Assembly: GCA_964510515.1 (NCBI GenBank)
Contig: CAZEAU010000033.1
Span: forward strand, 1 to 25,471
Length of the DNA: 25,471 nucleotides
Direction of reading: 5' to 3'
Source: SURF-21 sp964510515
GTDB lineage: Bacteria; Actinomycetota; Geothermincolia; Geothermincolales; RBG-13-55-18
Position numbers and translations under genes: made by a program
In this document: positions 1 through 6,882 of the stretch, piece by piece
How the letters are laid out: each line of letters begins with the position of its first letter
Position numbering within the stretch: position 1 is the stretch's first letter
The notes under the pieces: generated by a model
What the model saw: the letters and a program-made list of their open reading frames with translations, nothing else
Told to the model about the DNA's origin: nothing
The model's database searches: none

Positions 1-240
1 CGCTGGACGCCGAGACGGGCACCGAGAGGTGGAGGTTCAGGACGGGAGATGAGGTTAGCTCGTCTCCCGCCGTGTCCGATGGCACGGTGTACTGCGGTAG
101 CGACGACGGCTTCATCTACGCGCTGGACGCCGAGACGGGCACCGAGAGGTGGAGGTTCAGGACGGGAGATGAGGTCAGCTCGTCTCCCGCCGTGTCCGAT
201 GGCACGGTGTACTGCGGTAGCGACGACAGGTCGATACACG
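1..240 (+). repeat. 120-bp in-frame tandem coding repeat (two copies visible)
   Basis: Positions 1-120 and 121-240 are the same 40-codon unit. The first 107 bases differ at a single position (T56 against C176). The copies then diverge over the last 13 bases, where the final blade changes GFIYALD to RSIHALE. Near-identity at synonymous sites indicates recent duplication or gene conversion between propeller blades. Confidence 0.95.
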
Positions 241-251
241 CCCTGGAATAG
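1..251 (+). CDS. PQQ-like beta-propeller repeat protein, C-terminal end only (partial)
   Basis: The reading frame enters from the left edge (first full codon at 3) and stops with TAG at 249-251, giving 82 visible residues. They consist of a 40-residue repeat with the pattern LDAETGTERWRFRTG, then SSSPAVSDGTVYCGSDDG, then IYALD. This is the signature of PQQ-like (pyrrolo-quinoline quinone/BamB-like) beta-propeller blades: the AxxxxGxxxW strand and the VYVGSxDGxxYALD strand. Such proteins are usually secreted or periplasmic scaffolds or sensors; whether a cofactor is bound cannot be judged from two blades. The last blade ends in IHALE just before the stop, so the propeller closes at the C-terminus with no extra domain. 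The N-terminus, signal peptide and total blade number lie outside the window. Confidence 0.85.
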   Translation, partial: LDAETGTERWRFRTGDEVSSSPAVSDGTVYCGSDDGFIYALDAETGTERWRFRTGDEVSSSPAVSDGTVYCGSDDRSIHALE

Positions 252-582
252 GGCTAGCGGGCCCGCCCACGCATCGCGAGGCCGGCGATTGCGCGGCGCG
301 CCGGCCGCTCCGCGCGCTACGCGGTCAATACGCCGAGGAAAAGGGGCCTCGGCCCTATCCCCGCCGGCCGGGTACGCCCCCATCCCGCATCTCGACCCGC
401 GCGAATATATCCCCGCACGCCATGCCCCGCCTTGTCCAAAGGCCGGGATAACCTCCCGAGAAGCGGGATTCAGTATCGGGATCCAGAAGCGGAATCCAGA
501 AGCGGGATTCAGTATCGGGATCCAGGCGCGAAACCTCCCCCACAGAGCAACCGCAAGGCTCACCCCCGCCTGGGAGCGCGTG
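252..582. other. Gene-free stretch between the propeller gene and the tRNA terminator
   Basis: No reading frame here has a convincing start, ribosome-binding site or recognisable protein. Overlapping open frames are Arg/Pro/Gly-rich, as expected from GC-rich non-coding DNA. The only clear structure is the 13-bp tandem array at 460-524. Confidence 0.6.
460..524. repeat. 13-bp tandem repeat array, five units
   Basis: Five head-to-tail 13-mers fill 460-524: GAAGCGGGATTCA, GTATCGGGATCCA, GAAGCGGAATCCA, GAAGCGGGATTCA, GTATCGGGATCCA. Units 1-2 and 4-5 are identical, giving a 39-bp higher-order period (26-bp exact repeats at 460-485 and 499-524). There are no spacers between units. The array lies in non-coding DNA beyond the tRNA terminator. 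Confidence 0.9.
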
Positions 583-609
583 AAAGGCAAAGCCCCCCCG
601 CGGGGGGCT
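583..609 (-). terminator. Rho-independent terminator of tRNA-Gly
   Basis: On the minus strand a strong hairpin (AGCCCCCC, GCG, GGGGGGCT; arms at 591-609) lies about 10 bases past the tRNA 3' end. It is followed by TTTGCCTTT at 582-590. Position and form fit termination of the single-tRNA transcript. Confidence 0.7.
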
Positions 610-619
610 GGAAAATTGG

Positions 620-692
620 AGCGGGTCACGGGAATCGAACCCGCGACCTCAAGCTTGGGAAGCTTGCGCTCTACCAATTGAGCTAGACCCGC
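620..692 (-). tRNA. tRNA-Gly (anticodon CCC)
   Basis: Read on the minus strand, all cloverleaf parts are present in 73 nt. The acceptor stem is GCGGGTC with GACCCGC, and the D stem is GCTC with GAGC. The anticodon stem is CAAGC with GCTTG around the loop TTCCCAA, so the anticodon is CCC. The T arm is GCGGG-TTCGAAT-CCCGT with one G-T pair, and the discriminator base is T. CCA is not encoded. The gene stands alone between its own promoter and terminator. Confidence 0.96.
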
Positions 693-707
693 TCACCTCA
701 GGTATCG

Positions 708-713
708 ATTATA
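708..713 (-). promoter_or_regulatory. -10 box of the tRNA-Gly promoter (TGATATAAT)
   Basis: The minus strand reads TATAAT with an upstream TG, forming an extended -10 element. Its end is 15 bases before the tRNA 5' end, so transcription would start roughly 8 bases upstream of the mature tRNA. No good -35 hexamer is visible. Confidence 0.75.
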
Positions 714-770
714 TCACACGGCATGCTCCCGGCCGCAGGCCGAGGGAACGACCGCATGGTAAAAGGCCCG

Positions 771-932
771 GCGCACGGCAAGGGAAAAGAACGCATGCAG
801 GAAGGCCGGATGCGGGTTGCGGGATCGGCAGCGATAAAAAGCTGGGCGCATGGCAAGGGAAAAGAACGCATGCAGGAAGGCCGGATGCGGGTTGCGGGAT
901 CGGCAGCGTTGAAAAGCTGGGCGCACGGCAAC
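771..932. repeat. 75-bp direct tandem repeat, two full copies plus a partial third
   Basis: Units begin at 771 and 846 and a third starts at 921 (GCGCACGGCAA), so the period is exactly 75 bp. The full units differ at only a few bases, for example GCGCACGGC against GCGCATGGC and GCGATAAAAA against GCGTTGAAAA. Because 75 is divisible by 3, both strands show long open frames with a 25-residue repeat. No ribosome-binding site or known domain supports translation, so the repeat is called non-coding. Confidence 0.85.
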
Positions 933-962
933 GGGCGGGCCGCGGGGGGAAGGGTCCGTCAC

Positions 963-991
963 GGCGAAAGGGGCCGGGCGAACCCGGCCCC
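963..991 (-). terminator. Terminator hairpin after the acyl-CoA synthetase gene
   Basis: On the minus strand, about 27 bases past the stop codon, a perfect 9-bp stem (GGGGCCGGG / CCCGGCCCC) with a TTCG tetraloop occupies 970-991. It is followed by only a short TTT run. Strong stem, weak U-tract. Confidence 0.7.
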
Positions 992-1017
992 CCTTGCCCG
1001 CTCGCGCTTCCCGCCGC

Positions 1018-2607
1018 TCAGCCCCTCTTGCTCAGCATCTCGCGCAGCTCGCGCTTGAGTATCTTGCCGCTGGGCAGGACAGGGAGGTCCTCCATGGCCA
1101 TGACGATGACCTCCTTGGGGCATTTGTAGCCGGCCAGGTTCTGCTTGGCGAAGGCGATGATCTCCTCCTCCGTCACCTCCGAGCCGGGATAGGGCACGAC
1201 CACCGCCGCCACCTTCTCTATCCAGTACTCGTCGGGGAGGCCGATCACCGCCGCCTGCATGACCTTCTCGTGCTCGACGAGGACGTCCTCGACCTCCTTG
1301 GAAGCCACGTTCTCGCCCCCGGACTTGATCATGTCCTTCTTGCGGTCTAGGAAATAGAGAAAGCCCTCCTCGTCGAACATGCCCAGGTCGCCGGTGTGCA
1401 GCCAGCCCCCGCGCAGCGTCTCCGCGGTCTTCTCCTCGAGGTTGAAGTAGCCCTTCATCACCGAGGGACTGCGCATGACGATCTCGCCTGCCTCCCCCGC
1501 CGGGACCTCGTTGTCATCCTCGTCGAAGATCTTTATCTCCACCCCGGTGTGGGGAGTGCCGATGGTGTCTATCTTGCGCTCGAAGTCTTCCGGCTGCAGG
1601 GTCGAGCCCAGGGGGCCGGATTCCGTCTGCCCGTAGTAGTTCCTCCACTGCGAGTCCGGCAGCAGCTTCTTCCACTGCTTCAGGATGGACACGGGCATGA
1701 CCGCCCCGAAGGACACGCACTTGCGCAGGCTGGAGAGGTCGTAGCTGTCGAAGTTGGGCATGGACGGCAGTATCTGATAGAGGGTGGGCGGGTACACCCA
1801 GTAGGTGACCTTCTCGTTCTGGGTCAGCTCCAGTATCTCGATGGGGTTGGGTGCGTATTCCAGCACCAGCTTGCATCCCAGGTTGATGAACTCCAGCATC
1901 AGGTATTTGGCGGCGATATGGTAGAGGGGGATGGAGAGAAGGGCGGCATCGTCCTTGTCGATGTCGAGGTCCGCCGTCCCGGAGAGGAGGGTGTTGAAGA
2001 AGCTCTTGTGGGTGGTTATGACCCCCTTGGGTTGCGCCTCGGTTCCGCTGGTGTAAAGGAGGCAGCACATGTCGTCGTCCTCGTTCGCCACCAGGGGCTC
2101 GGAGTCGTCGGACTCCGCGGCGAAGAGCGCGTCCAGGTCCAGCCAGCCCTCGGGCACCTCGGCATCGGGGGCGTTCACGCGCAGTATGCCCAGCTTCTCC
2201 ACGCTCTTGAGGGCTGGGGCGGCCTCCAGCGCCTGCGGCACCTGCGCGTCCTCCACGAAGAAGAACCTCGAGCCGGCATCGTTCACGATGTACTCTATCT
2301 CATGCGCCTTGAGCATGAAGTTGATGGGGTTGACCACGCACCCCATCTTGCAGGCCCCCAGCCAGGCATAGATGTAGGTGAGGCAGTTGTGGGTCATGAA
2401 GGAGATGCGGTCGCCCTTCTTGGCGCCGATGCCCTCGAAGACGTGGGCCATGCGGCAGCAGTTGCGGTTGAGCTCCCTGAAGGTGACCTTGGTTCCCATG
2501 AACACCAGGGAGACGGCGTCGGGTTGCTTGGCGGCACTCCGCCGCGGCACATCCCCGACATTCAGCCTGCGCACGACATTAAACTCAAAACTCTGGTTAC
2601 CGGACAT
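1018..2607 (-). CDS. AMP-forming acyl-CoA synthetase (FadD-like, ANL superfamily)
   Basis: This 529-aa protein would adenylate a carboxylic or fatty acid and transfer it to CoA in the cytoplasm. The ANL core motifs appear in order: the phosphate loop YTSGTEAQPKG at about 185-195, YYGQTESGP at about 324-332, HTGDLG at 404-409, the hinge DRKKDMIKSGGENV at 421-434, and the C-terminal catalytic lysine K515 in LPSGKILK. The GTEAQPKG form of the P-loop, rather than GTTGxPKG, is frequent among actinobacterial FadD-like proteins. Full length matches the family. The ATG at 2607 is chosen because AAGGAGGAG lies just upstream; an in-frame extension to 2745 crosses the promoter. Chain-length preference cannot be read from sequence. 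The gene is monocistronic, between its own promoter and terminator. Confidence 0.93.
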   Translation of the reverse strand: MSGNQSFEFNVVRRLNVGDVPRRSAAKQPDAVSLVFMGTKVTFRELNRNCCRMAHVFEGIGAKKGDRISFMTHNCLTYIYAWLGACKMGCVVNPINFMLKAHEIEYIVNDAGSRFFFVEDAQVPQALEAAPALKSVEKLGILRVNAPDAEVPEGWLDLDALFAAESDDSEPLVANEDDDMCCLLYTSGTEAQPKGVITTHKSFFNTLLSGTADLDIDKDDAALLSIPLYHIAAKYLMLEFINLGCKLVLEYAPNPIEILELTQNEKVTYWVYPPTLYQILPSMPNFDSYDLSSLRKCVSFGAVMPVSILKQWKKLLPDSQWRNYYGQTESGPLGSTLQPEDFERKIDTIGTPHTGVEIKIFDEDDNEVPAGEAGEIVMRSPSVMKGYFNLEEKTAETLRGGWLHTGDLGMFDEEGFLYFLDRKKDMIKSGGENVASKEVEDVLVEHEKVMQAAVIGLPDEYWIEKVAAVVVPYPGSEVTEEEIIAFAKQNLAGYKCPKEVIVMAMEDLPVLPSGKILKRELREMLSKRG

Positions 2608-2703
2608 TGACAGCTCCTCCTTCTTGACTGGCACGACGTTTACCCCAAATACGTCTTTGGTCCAGACACGACAGGATGCCGAAACCCCTCCGAAAGCGAA
2701 AGA

Positions 2704-2709
2704 ATTATA
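2704..2709 (-). promoter_or_regulatory. -10 box of the acyl-CoA synthetase promoter (TGCTATAAT)
   Basis: Minus-strand TATAAT with an extended TG lies 96 bases upstream of the ATG at 2607. This predicts a leader of roughly 90 nt with a normal AAGGAGGAG site. The -35 region is not convincing. Confidence 0.65.
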
Positions 2710-3081
2710 GCACACGCGGGGCCCGGATGCTCTACGCGCACGCATGGCTGGAAGGAGCGCCGACCGGTTCTTCCCTTGAAATCCTCCTCAAGCTCTCCCC
2801 CATCGCCCGAAGGAGCTGAGCGAGCTCCGAGCCGCGGCGCTGCCGCCGGCGCTCCTCGCGGGGAGGCCGCACGGGATGCCCCCGTGGGGGCCCGCGTTTC
2901 CGCGCGGCAGGGCCGCGAAAGCGCGGCCGGATGGCTTGGCTGAAGGCGGCCGCCCAAGCGGAGGCGGCTGGGGGCGGCGCCCTTCCCCCGGCCCCGCAGG
3001 GCATGAAACCTCTCCGCCCTCCCCGGCGTCAGAGCGGATAGGGCGAGGGGCGCGGCGGGGGCGTGGAGGGGGTATTCGCGC
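2710..3081. other. Gene-free GC-rich stretch between divergent genes
   Basis: Every open frame here is Arg/Ala/Pro-rich, without a ribosome-binding site or recognisable family. Visible structure is limited to a small hairpin (GGAGCT-GAGCG-AGCTCC, 2812-2828) and a longer imperfect one around 2892-2930 (CGCGTTTCCGCG against GCGAAAGCGCG). Neither has a U-tract. No gene is called. Confidence 0.5.
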
Positions 3082-3110
3082 TTCCCAAAGTGGGGAACGG
3101 ACATTATACT
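3082..3110 (+). promoter_or_regulatory. Promoter of the TPR gene (TTCCCA-17-TATACT)
   Basis: A -10 hexamer TATACT (3105-3110) is preceded at 17 bp by TTCCCA (4 of 6 matches to TTGACA). The predicted leader is about 27 nt before the ATG at 3144 and contains GGAGGAAAGG. Confidence 0.55.
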
Positions 3111-3143
3111 AAACGCTGGCCTCGAGGCAGCGGAGGAAAGGGC

Positions 3144-3560
3144 ATGGAAGAAGAGCTCGATTTTTTAGAAATAGAGATGTTCAACATCAACCTGGCCATC
3201 ACCCGCATGAGCCTGGCCTCCATCCATGCCGCGGAGGGGAAACTGGATGCCGCCATCGAGGAGTACACGCGGGTGCTGGAATACGACCCCAACCTCTATC
3301 TCGCCTACTACAATCGCGGCCGGGCCTTCTGGCGCAAGGGCGAGCGCGAGCGGGCCATGCAGGACATGACGCGCGCCATCAACCTGGAGCCGGGCGTGGC
3401 CATCACCTATATCTGCCGGGGGGACATCTTCTACGACCAGGGCGACCTCGGCTCCGCGCGCAAGGACTACCGCAAGGCGCTGCAGCTGGCGCCCTCCCAT
3501 CCCGCCGCCGCCGAGCGCGTGGCCCTGCTGCGCATTAAAAGGCGCAAGGCCACCCCTTGA
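3144..3560 (+). CDS. Small TPR-repeat protein
   Basis: A 138-aa protein made almost wholly of three tetratricopeptide repeats at about 32-65, 66-99 and 100-133. Each repeat shows the small/large helix pairs and closing prolines (AIEEYTRVLEYDPN, AMQDMTRAINLEPG, ARKDYRKALQLAPS). TPR units form a solenoid for protein-protein contacts; no catalytic domain, signal peptide or membrane segment is present, so a cytoplasmic adaptor role is likely but the partner is unknown. The ATG at 3144 follows GGAGGAAAGGGC; an in-frame extension to 3063 would cross the promoter. The stop codon lies in a 12-bp palindrome (3559-3570). The gene converges on the cysteine desulfurase. Confidence 0.85.
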   Translation: MEEELDFLEIEMFNINLAITRMSLASIHAAEGKLDAAIEEYTRVLEYDPNLYLAYYNRGRAFWRKGERERAMQDMTRAINLEPGVAITYICRGDIFYDQGDLGSARKDYRKALQLAPSHPAAAERVALLRIKRRKATP

Positions 3561-3696
3561 CCCCGGGGTCGGCCCTTGGAGCGCGCCGTATCCTTCGCCG
3601 TGCCGGGCCGTGCCGGCAGACCCGCGCTTGAGATATGGCCCAAGCAGCCGCAACGCGCCCCTTTCTTGACCCACAAAAGGATGGCGCGGCCTGGGG

Positions 3697-4860
3697 TCAG
3701 GAGGGGTAGAGGGGGGACATGCGGCGCAGCTCCTCGATGATGGGCGGAAGCTTCTCCAGCACGTAATCCACGTCCTCCTGCGTGTTCTCCCTTCCCAGGG
3801 TGAGGCGCAGGCTGCCGTGGGCCTTTTGCCTGGGTATGCCCAGCGCCAGGAGCACGTGCGAGGGCTCCCCGCTCTCCGACGAGCAGGCCGAACCGGTGGA
3901 GGCCGCGATGCCCTGGAAGTCCAGCTTGAGGCATATGGCCTCGCCCTCGATGTAGTCGAAGAGCACGTTGACATTGTTGGCGAGCCTGCGTTCGCGGTCC
4001 CCGTTGAGGTGCGTGTGCGGGATACGCTCGAGGATGCCCGCGATGAGGCGCTCGCGCAGGGGGCGCAGTCGCCGCGAGCGCGGCCCCCATTCCTCGGCCG
4101 CCAGCTGCATGGCCACCCCGAAACCGACTATCCCCGCCACGTTCTCCGTGCCCGAGCGCAGCCTCCTCTCCTGACCCCCGCCCAGCATCCTGCCCTCGAG
4201 CTTCGTCCCCCGCCGCACGTAGAGGCAGCCTGTCCCCTTGGGGCCGTACAGTTTGTGCGCGGACACCGACAGCAGGTCCACCCCGAGCCGGTTCACGTCC
4301 ACCTCCAGGGCTCCCATCGCCTGCACCGCGTCGCTGTGCAGGTACACGCCCGCTTCCCTGCATATGGCGGATATCTCCTCGATGGGCTGCACGCTGCCGA
4401 CCTCGTTGTTGGCGTGCATGGCCGAGACCAGAAAGGTGGACGGCCGGATGGCTTTGCGCACCGCCTCGGGGTCCACGATGCCCGCGCCGTCCACGGGCAG
4501 CACCGTGGCCCGGCAGCCCTCTCTTTCCAGGTAATGGCAGGACTCCAGCACCGCATGGTGCTCTATGGCCGTGGTCACGATATGGTTGCTATGGTTGCCG
4601 GCGGCGGCCCTGGCCGTCCCCAGCACGGCCAGGTTGTCGGCCTCCGTGCCCCCGCTGGTGAAAACGATCTCCCCCGGTTCCGCCCCCAGGGCCTGCGCCA
4701 CCTGCGCGCGGGCCTGCTCCACCGCCCGGCGGGCCTCCCTCCCCTCGCTGTAGATGCTGGAGGGGTTGCCGAAGCGCTCCCCCAGGTAAGGGAGCATGGC
4801 CTCGCTGACCGCGGGGTGAAAGGGTGTGGTCGCGGCATGGTCCATATAGATTCTGCGCAT
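3697..4860 (-). CDS. Cysteine desulfurase, NifS/IscS type
   Basis: A 387-aa PLP enzyme that converts cysteine to alanine and passes persulfide sulfur to Fe-S assembly or tRNA thiolation. It starts RRIYMDHAATTP, the standard NifS N-terminus. It contains the PLP-phosphate loop TSGGTEADN at 68-76, the aspartate of HSDAVQ at 175-180, the Schiff-base lysine K203 in SAHKLYGPKG, and the mobile active-site cysteine C326 in TGSACSSESGEPSH, so it is a class I desulfurase. The ATG at 4860 is preferred because GGAG sits 9 bases upstream; ATGs at 4866 and 4869 are closer to it. No iscU, nifU, iscR or thiI gene is adjacent, so whether it serves Fe-S clusters or tRNA modification cannot be decided. Confidence 0.95.
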   Translation of the reverse strand: MRRIYMDHAATTPFHPAVSEAMLPYLGERFGNPSSIYSEGREARRAVEQARAQVAQALGAEPGEIVFTSGGTEADNLAVLGTARAAAGNHSNHIVTTAIEHHAVLESCHYLEREGCRATVLPVDGAGIVDPEAVRKAIRPSTFLVSAMHANNEVGSVQPIEEISAICREAGVYLHSDAVQAMGALEVDVNRLGVDLLSVSAHKLYGPKGTGCLYVRRGTKLEGRMLGGGQERRLRSGTENVAGIVGFGVAMQLAAEEWGPRSRRLRPLRERLIAGILERIPHTHLNGDRERRLANNVNVLFDYIEGEAICLKLDFQGIAASTGSACSSESGEPSHVLLALGIPRQKAHGSLRLTLGRENTQEDVDYVLEKLPPIIEELRRMSPLYPS

Positions 4861-4897
4861 ATTCATCATCTCCACTTCATTCGGCGCGACAGGGAAA

Positions 4898-4903
4898 ATT
4901 ATA
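4898..4903 (-). promoter_or_regulatory. -10 box of the cysteine desulfurase promoter (TATAAT)
   Basis: A perfect minus-strand TATAAT lies 37 bases upstream of the chosen ATG. The predicted leader is about 30 nt and carries a GTGGAG ribosome-binding site. No clear -35. Confidence 0.65.
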
Positions 4904-5067
4904 CCGCATCGGGCGGTTCCCGCTACGCCATCCCGCCTGCATGCACTCCGGCGGGGCCGAGGAGCGGGCGCGCGGGGGCGGGGGGTGGGCAGCCGGGCAT
5001 GAGGGATGGCGGGGCGCTGCGCCCGGCCGCGGCGGGCACGGCTTCCATGCAGGACGCGGCTTCCATA

Positions 5068-5073
5068 TATAAT
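5068..5073 (+). promoter_or_regulatory. -10 box 6 bases before the Nudix ATG (leaderless promoter)
   Basis: TATAATCGTGCCATG: a perfect TATAAT is separated from the ATG by exactly 6 bases, which puts the expected transcription start on the A of the ATG. There is no Shine-Dalgarno sequence between them. A -35 element is not obvious. Confidence 0.75.
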
Positions 5074-5079
5074 CGTGCC

Positions 5080-5679
5080 ATGGCCTACGTCAGCGACGAG
5101 ATGATCGCGGAGATGGAGGAGAGATACGGCGCCCCCCGCCACCTCTTCCCCAGCTTCGAAATAACCCCCCCGGAGATGAGCATGCTCCGAGGGTCGAAAA
5201 AACACGGGCGCAACCACGACATCACGCTTTTCATCTTCAGGGACTGCCGCTACGTCGAGTTCGCGGCCATCGCCAAGCACATGTTCCCGCCGGGGGCCTG
5301 GCGCGCGCCCAGCGGCGCCGCCGAGCCCGGGGAGGACCTGGAGGAGGGGGCGGCGCGCGAGGCCAAGGAGGAAACGGGGCTGGACACCCGCCTGGACCGC
5401 TTCATCCTGCACATGCATACCCGCTTCACCTGCGGCTCCAAGGCGGAGGACTGGCGCAGCCTGGTCTTCACCGCCTGCAGTGACGGTGCGGACCTCCGCC
5501 ACATAGACGAAGCGGAGATCAGGGAGACGAGGTGGTTGTCCCTCCCCGAGCTGCAGGGGCCGGTCAGGAGCGTGCTCCTGGAAACCGGCATGGGGCTTTT
5601 CGCCTACCGCGTCGCCCTCCACGACGCCGCCGTCGAGGAGATAACCAGGCTCCGCAATGGGGCCGGCTCCGGGGCCTGA
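5080..5679 (+). CDS. Nudix family hydrolase
   Basis: A 199-aa protein with a perfect Nudix box (G-x5-E-x7-REUxEExGU) at 79-101: G79, E85, then REAKEETGL. The glutamates of this motif bind the Mg2+ or Mn2+ used to cleave a nucleoside diphosphate linked to another group X. The N-terminal 50 residues precede a typical beta-strand start (ITLFIFRD). The substrate cannot be inferred from the box. The ATG at 5080 is chosen because a perfect -10 box ends 6 bases before it; upstream in-frame codons would overlap the promoter and have no ribosome-binding site. An internal ATG at 5101 is a less likely alternative. No operon partner: the next gene has its own promoter. Confidence 0.9.
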   Translation: MAYVSDEMIAEMEERYGAPRHLFPSFEITPPEMSMLRGSKKHGRNHDITLFIFRDCRYVEFAAIAKHMFPPGAWRAPSGAAEPGEDLEEGAAREAKEETGLDTRLDRFILHMHTRFTCGSKAEDWRSLVFTACSDGADLRHIDEAEIRETRWLSLPELQGPVRSVLLETGMGLFAYRVALHDAAVEEITRLRNGAGSGA

Positions 5680-5710
5680 CCGCCATCACTTGCTCCGCCC
5701 ATGATATATA

Positions 5711-5741
5711 TTGAGGGCCGTCCCCCTTTGGTTGATATAAT
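5711..5741 (+). promoter_or_regulatory. Promoter of the radical SAM gene, leaderless layout
   Basis: An extended -10 (TGATATAAT; hexamer 5736-5741) is followed after exactly 6 bases by the ATG at 5748, with CGGGGT between them and no Shine-Dalgarno match. A possible -35 (TTGAGG, 5711-5716) lies at a long 19-bp spacing. Confidence 0.75.
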
Positions 5742-5747
5742 CGGGGT

Positions 5748-6620
5748 ATGCGTTACGAGGAGCCGCTTTTCCGTCCTCCCTGCGAGGCCAACAGCCTGAT
5801 CGTGCAGGTGACCTTGGGGTGCCCGCACAACCGCTGCGTCTTCTGCGCCATGTACAAGATGAAGAAGTACCGCGTGCGCAGCGTGGAGGAGGTGAAGGCG
5901 GACCTGCGCCGGGCGCGCCTCAGGTACGGGCACGTGGGATCGATATTCCTCGCCGATGGCAACACCGTCGCCATGAACTCCGAGAAGCTGGCGGACATCA
6001 TCGCTTACGCCCGGCGCCTCTTCCCCGAGGCGGAGCGCGTCTCCAGCTACGGAGGGGCGCGTTTCCTCAAGGGCAAGCCGCCGCAGGCGCTGCGGCGCCT
6101 GCGCGAGGCGGGGCTGGACATCATCTACTTCGGCCTGGAGTCGGGCGATGATGAGGTCCTGGCCATGATGGACAAGGGCGTGGACTCCGGCGGCATGATC
6201 GAGGCCGCGCGCAGGGTCAGGGAGGCGGGCATCGCCCTCTCCGTTTACATCCTCCTGGGGCTGGGAGGAGAGGAGCGCTGGCGCCAGCACGCCGAGAACA
6301 CCGCGCGCGTGCTCAACGCCATGCAGCCCGATTTCATCCGCCCGCGCACCTTGGCCCTGCTCCCGGGCATACCCCTCTACGATATCGCCCGCGAGGGCGG
6401 CTTCACCGAGGCGAGCGGGGAGACCATCATGCGCGAGCTGCAGGTGATGCTGGGCGCGCTCGAGGTGGAGGACGCCTGGTTCCTCTCCGACCATGTCTCC
6501 AACTACGTCCCCATCTACGGCCACCTCCCCGAGGAGCGCGAAAAGATGCTGGCGGCGGTGGAAACGGCTTTGGGGGATCCCGGCGAATACCTGGGCCCCC
6601 GCCACCTCACCCGGCTGTAA
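5748..6620 (+). CDS. Radical SAM protein, B12-independent type (COG1032/Elp3-like core)
   Basis: A 290-aa radical SAM enzyme. The 4Fe-4S-binding cysteines are C25, C30 and C33 in GCPHNRCVFC, a CX4CX2C spacing rather than the canonical CX3CX2C, followed by AMYKMKKY. Other core landmarks are FLADGNT at about 64-70, SSYGGARFL, the glycine-rich FGLESGDDEVL near 130 and YILLGLGG near 168. The C-terminal region (LALLPGIPLY, then DHVSNYVPIYGHLPEE) resembles uncharacterised radical SAM proteins common in anaerobic bacteria. There is no cobalamin-binding domain, TRAM domain or SPASM extension, so the reaction is unknown. It starts directly at its promoter without a leader. Downstream is non-coding. 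Confidence 0.88.
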   Translation: MRYEEPLFRPPCEANSLIVQVTLGCPHNRCVFCAMYKMKKYRVRSVEEVKADLRRARLRYGHVGSIFLADGNTVAMNSEKLADIIAYARRLFPEAERVSSYGGARFLKGKPPQALRRLREAGLDIIYFGLESGDDEVLAMMDKGVDSGGMIEAARRVREAGIALSVYILLGLGGEERWRQHAENTARVLNAMQPDFIRPRTLALLPGIPLYDIAREGGFTEASGETIMRELQVMLGALEVEDAWFLSDHVSNYVPIYGHLPEEREKMLAAVETALGDPGEYLGPRHLTRL

Positions 6621-6882
6621 GGTCCCGGACGCAGGCGCCGCGGGCGCGGGCGGGCGTGGTCCTTGGCCAAGAAACGTATCTCGCCTTGGCGGGCGGCAAA
6701 AACATCGGCGGCGCGGGCGGGCGCGGCCCTTGCCTCTCCGCAGCGGACGCCTTCACCCCGACCGCGGAAGCGCCGCCGTTCGGCCTCGCCCTCCGGGCCA
6801 CCGCGCATCAAGCAGCGAAGCGAGCAAAAAGCCGGGCCCTCACCGGGGGGGACAAAGACATGCGGGCTATCCGCCGCGCGGC
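6621..6882. other. Gene-free stretch downstream of the radical SAM gene
   Basis: No credible gene. It contains two related GC-rich stretches (around 6637-6664 and 6709-6733, GCGGGCGGGCG followed by CCTTG-like sequence). It ends at the inverted-repeat element starting at 6883. Confidence 0.5.

Noticed and set aside
460..932. Possible CRISPR array
   Set aside because: The 13-bp units abut without spacers and the 75-bp units repeat over their whole length. No cas genes are present.
714..962. Repeat-containing small proteins on either strand of the 75-bp repeat
   Set aside because: No ribosome-binding site, no recognisable domain, and the frame stays open only because the period is a multiple of three.
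2732..3112. Several open frames of 78-154 codons on both strands
   Set aside because: Arg/Pro/Ala-rich, mutually overlapping, no ribosome-binding site, and they cross the promoters of the flanking genes.
3559..3570. Palindrome GACCCCGGGGTC at the end of the TPR gene
   Set aside because: A 12-bp palindrome with no loop and no U-tract is not a terminator, and such palindromes are expected by chance in GC-rich DNA.
3817..5079. Long upstream extension of the Nudix reading frame
   Set aside because: It runs antisense through the cysteine desulfurase gene and across the Nudix promoter; the real start is at 5080.
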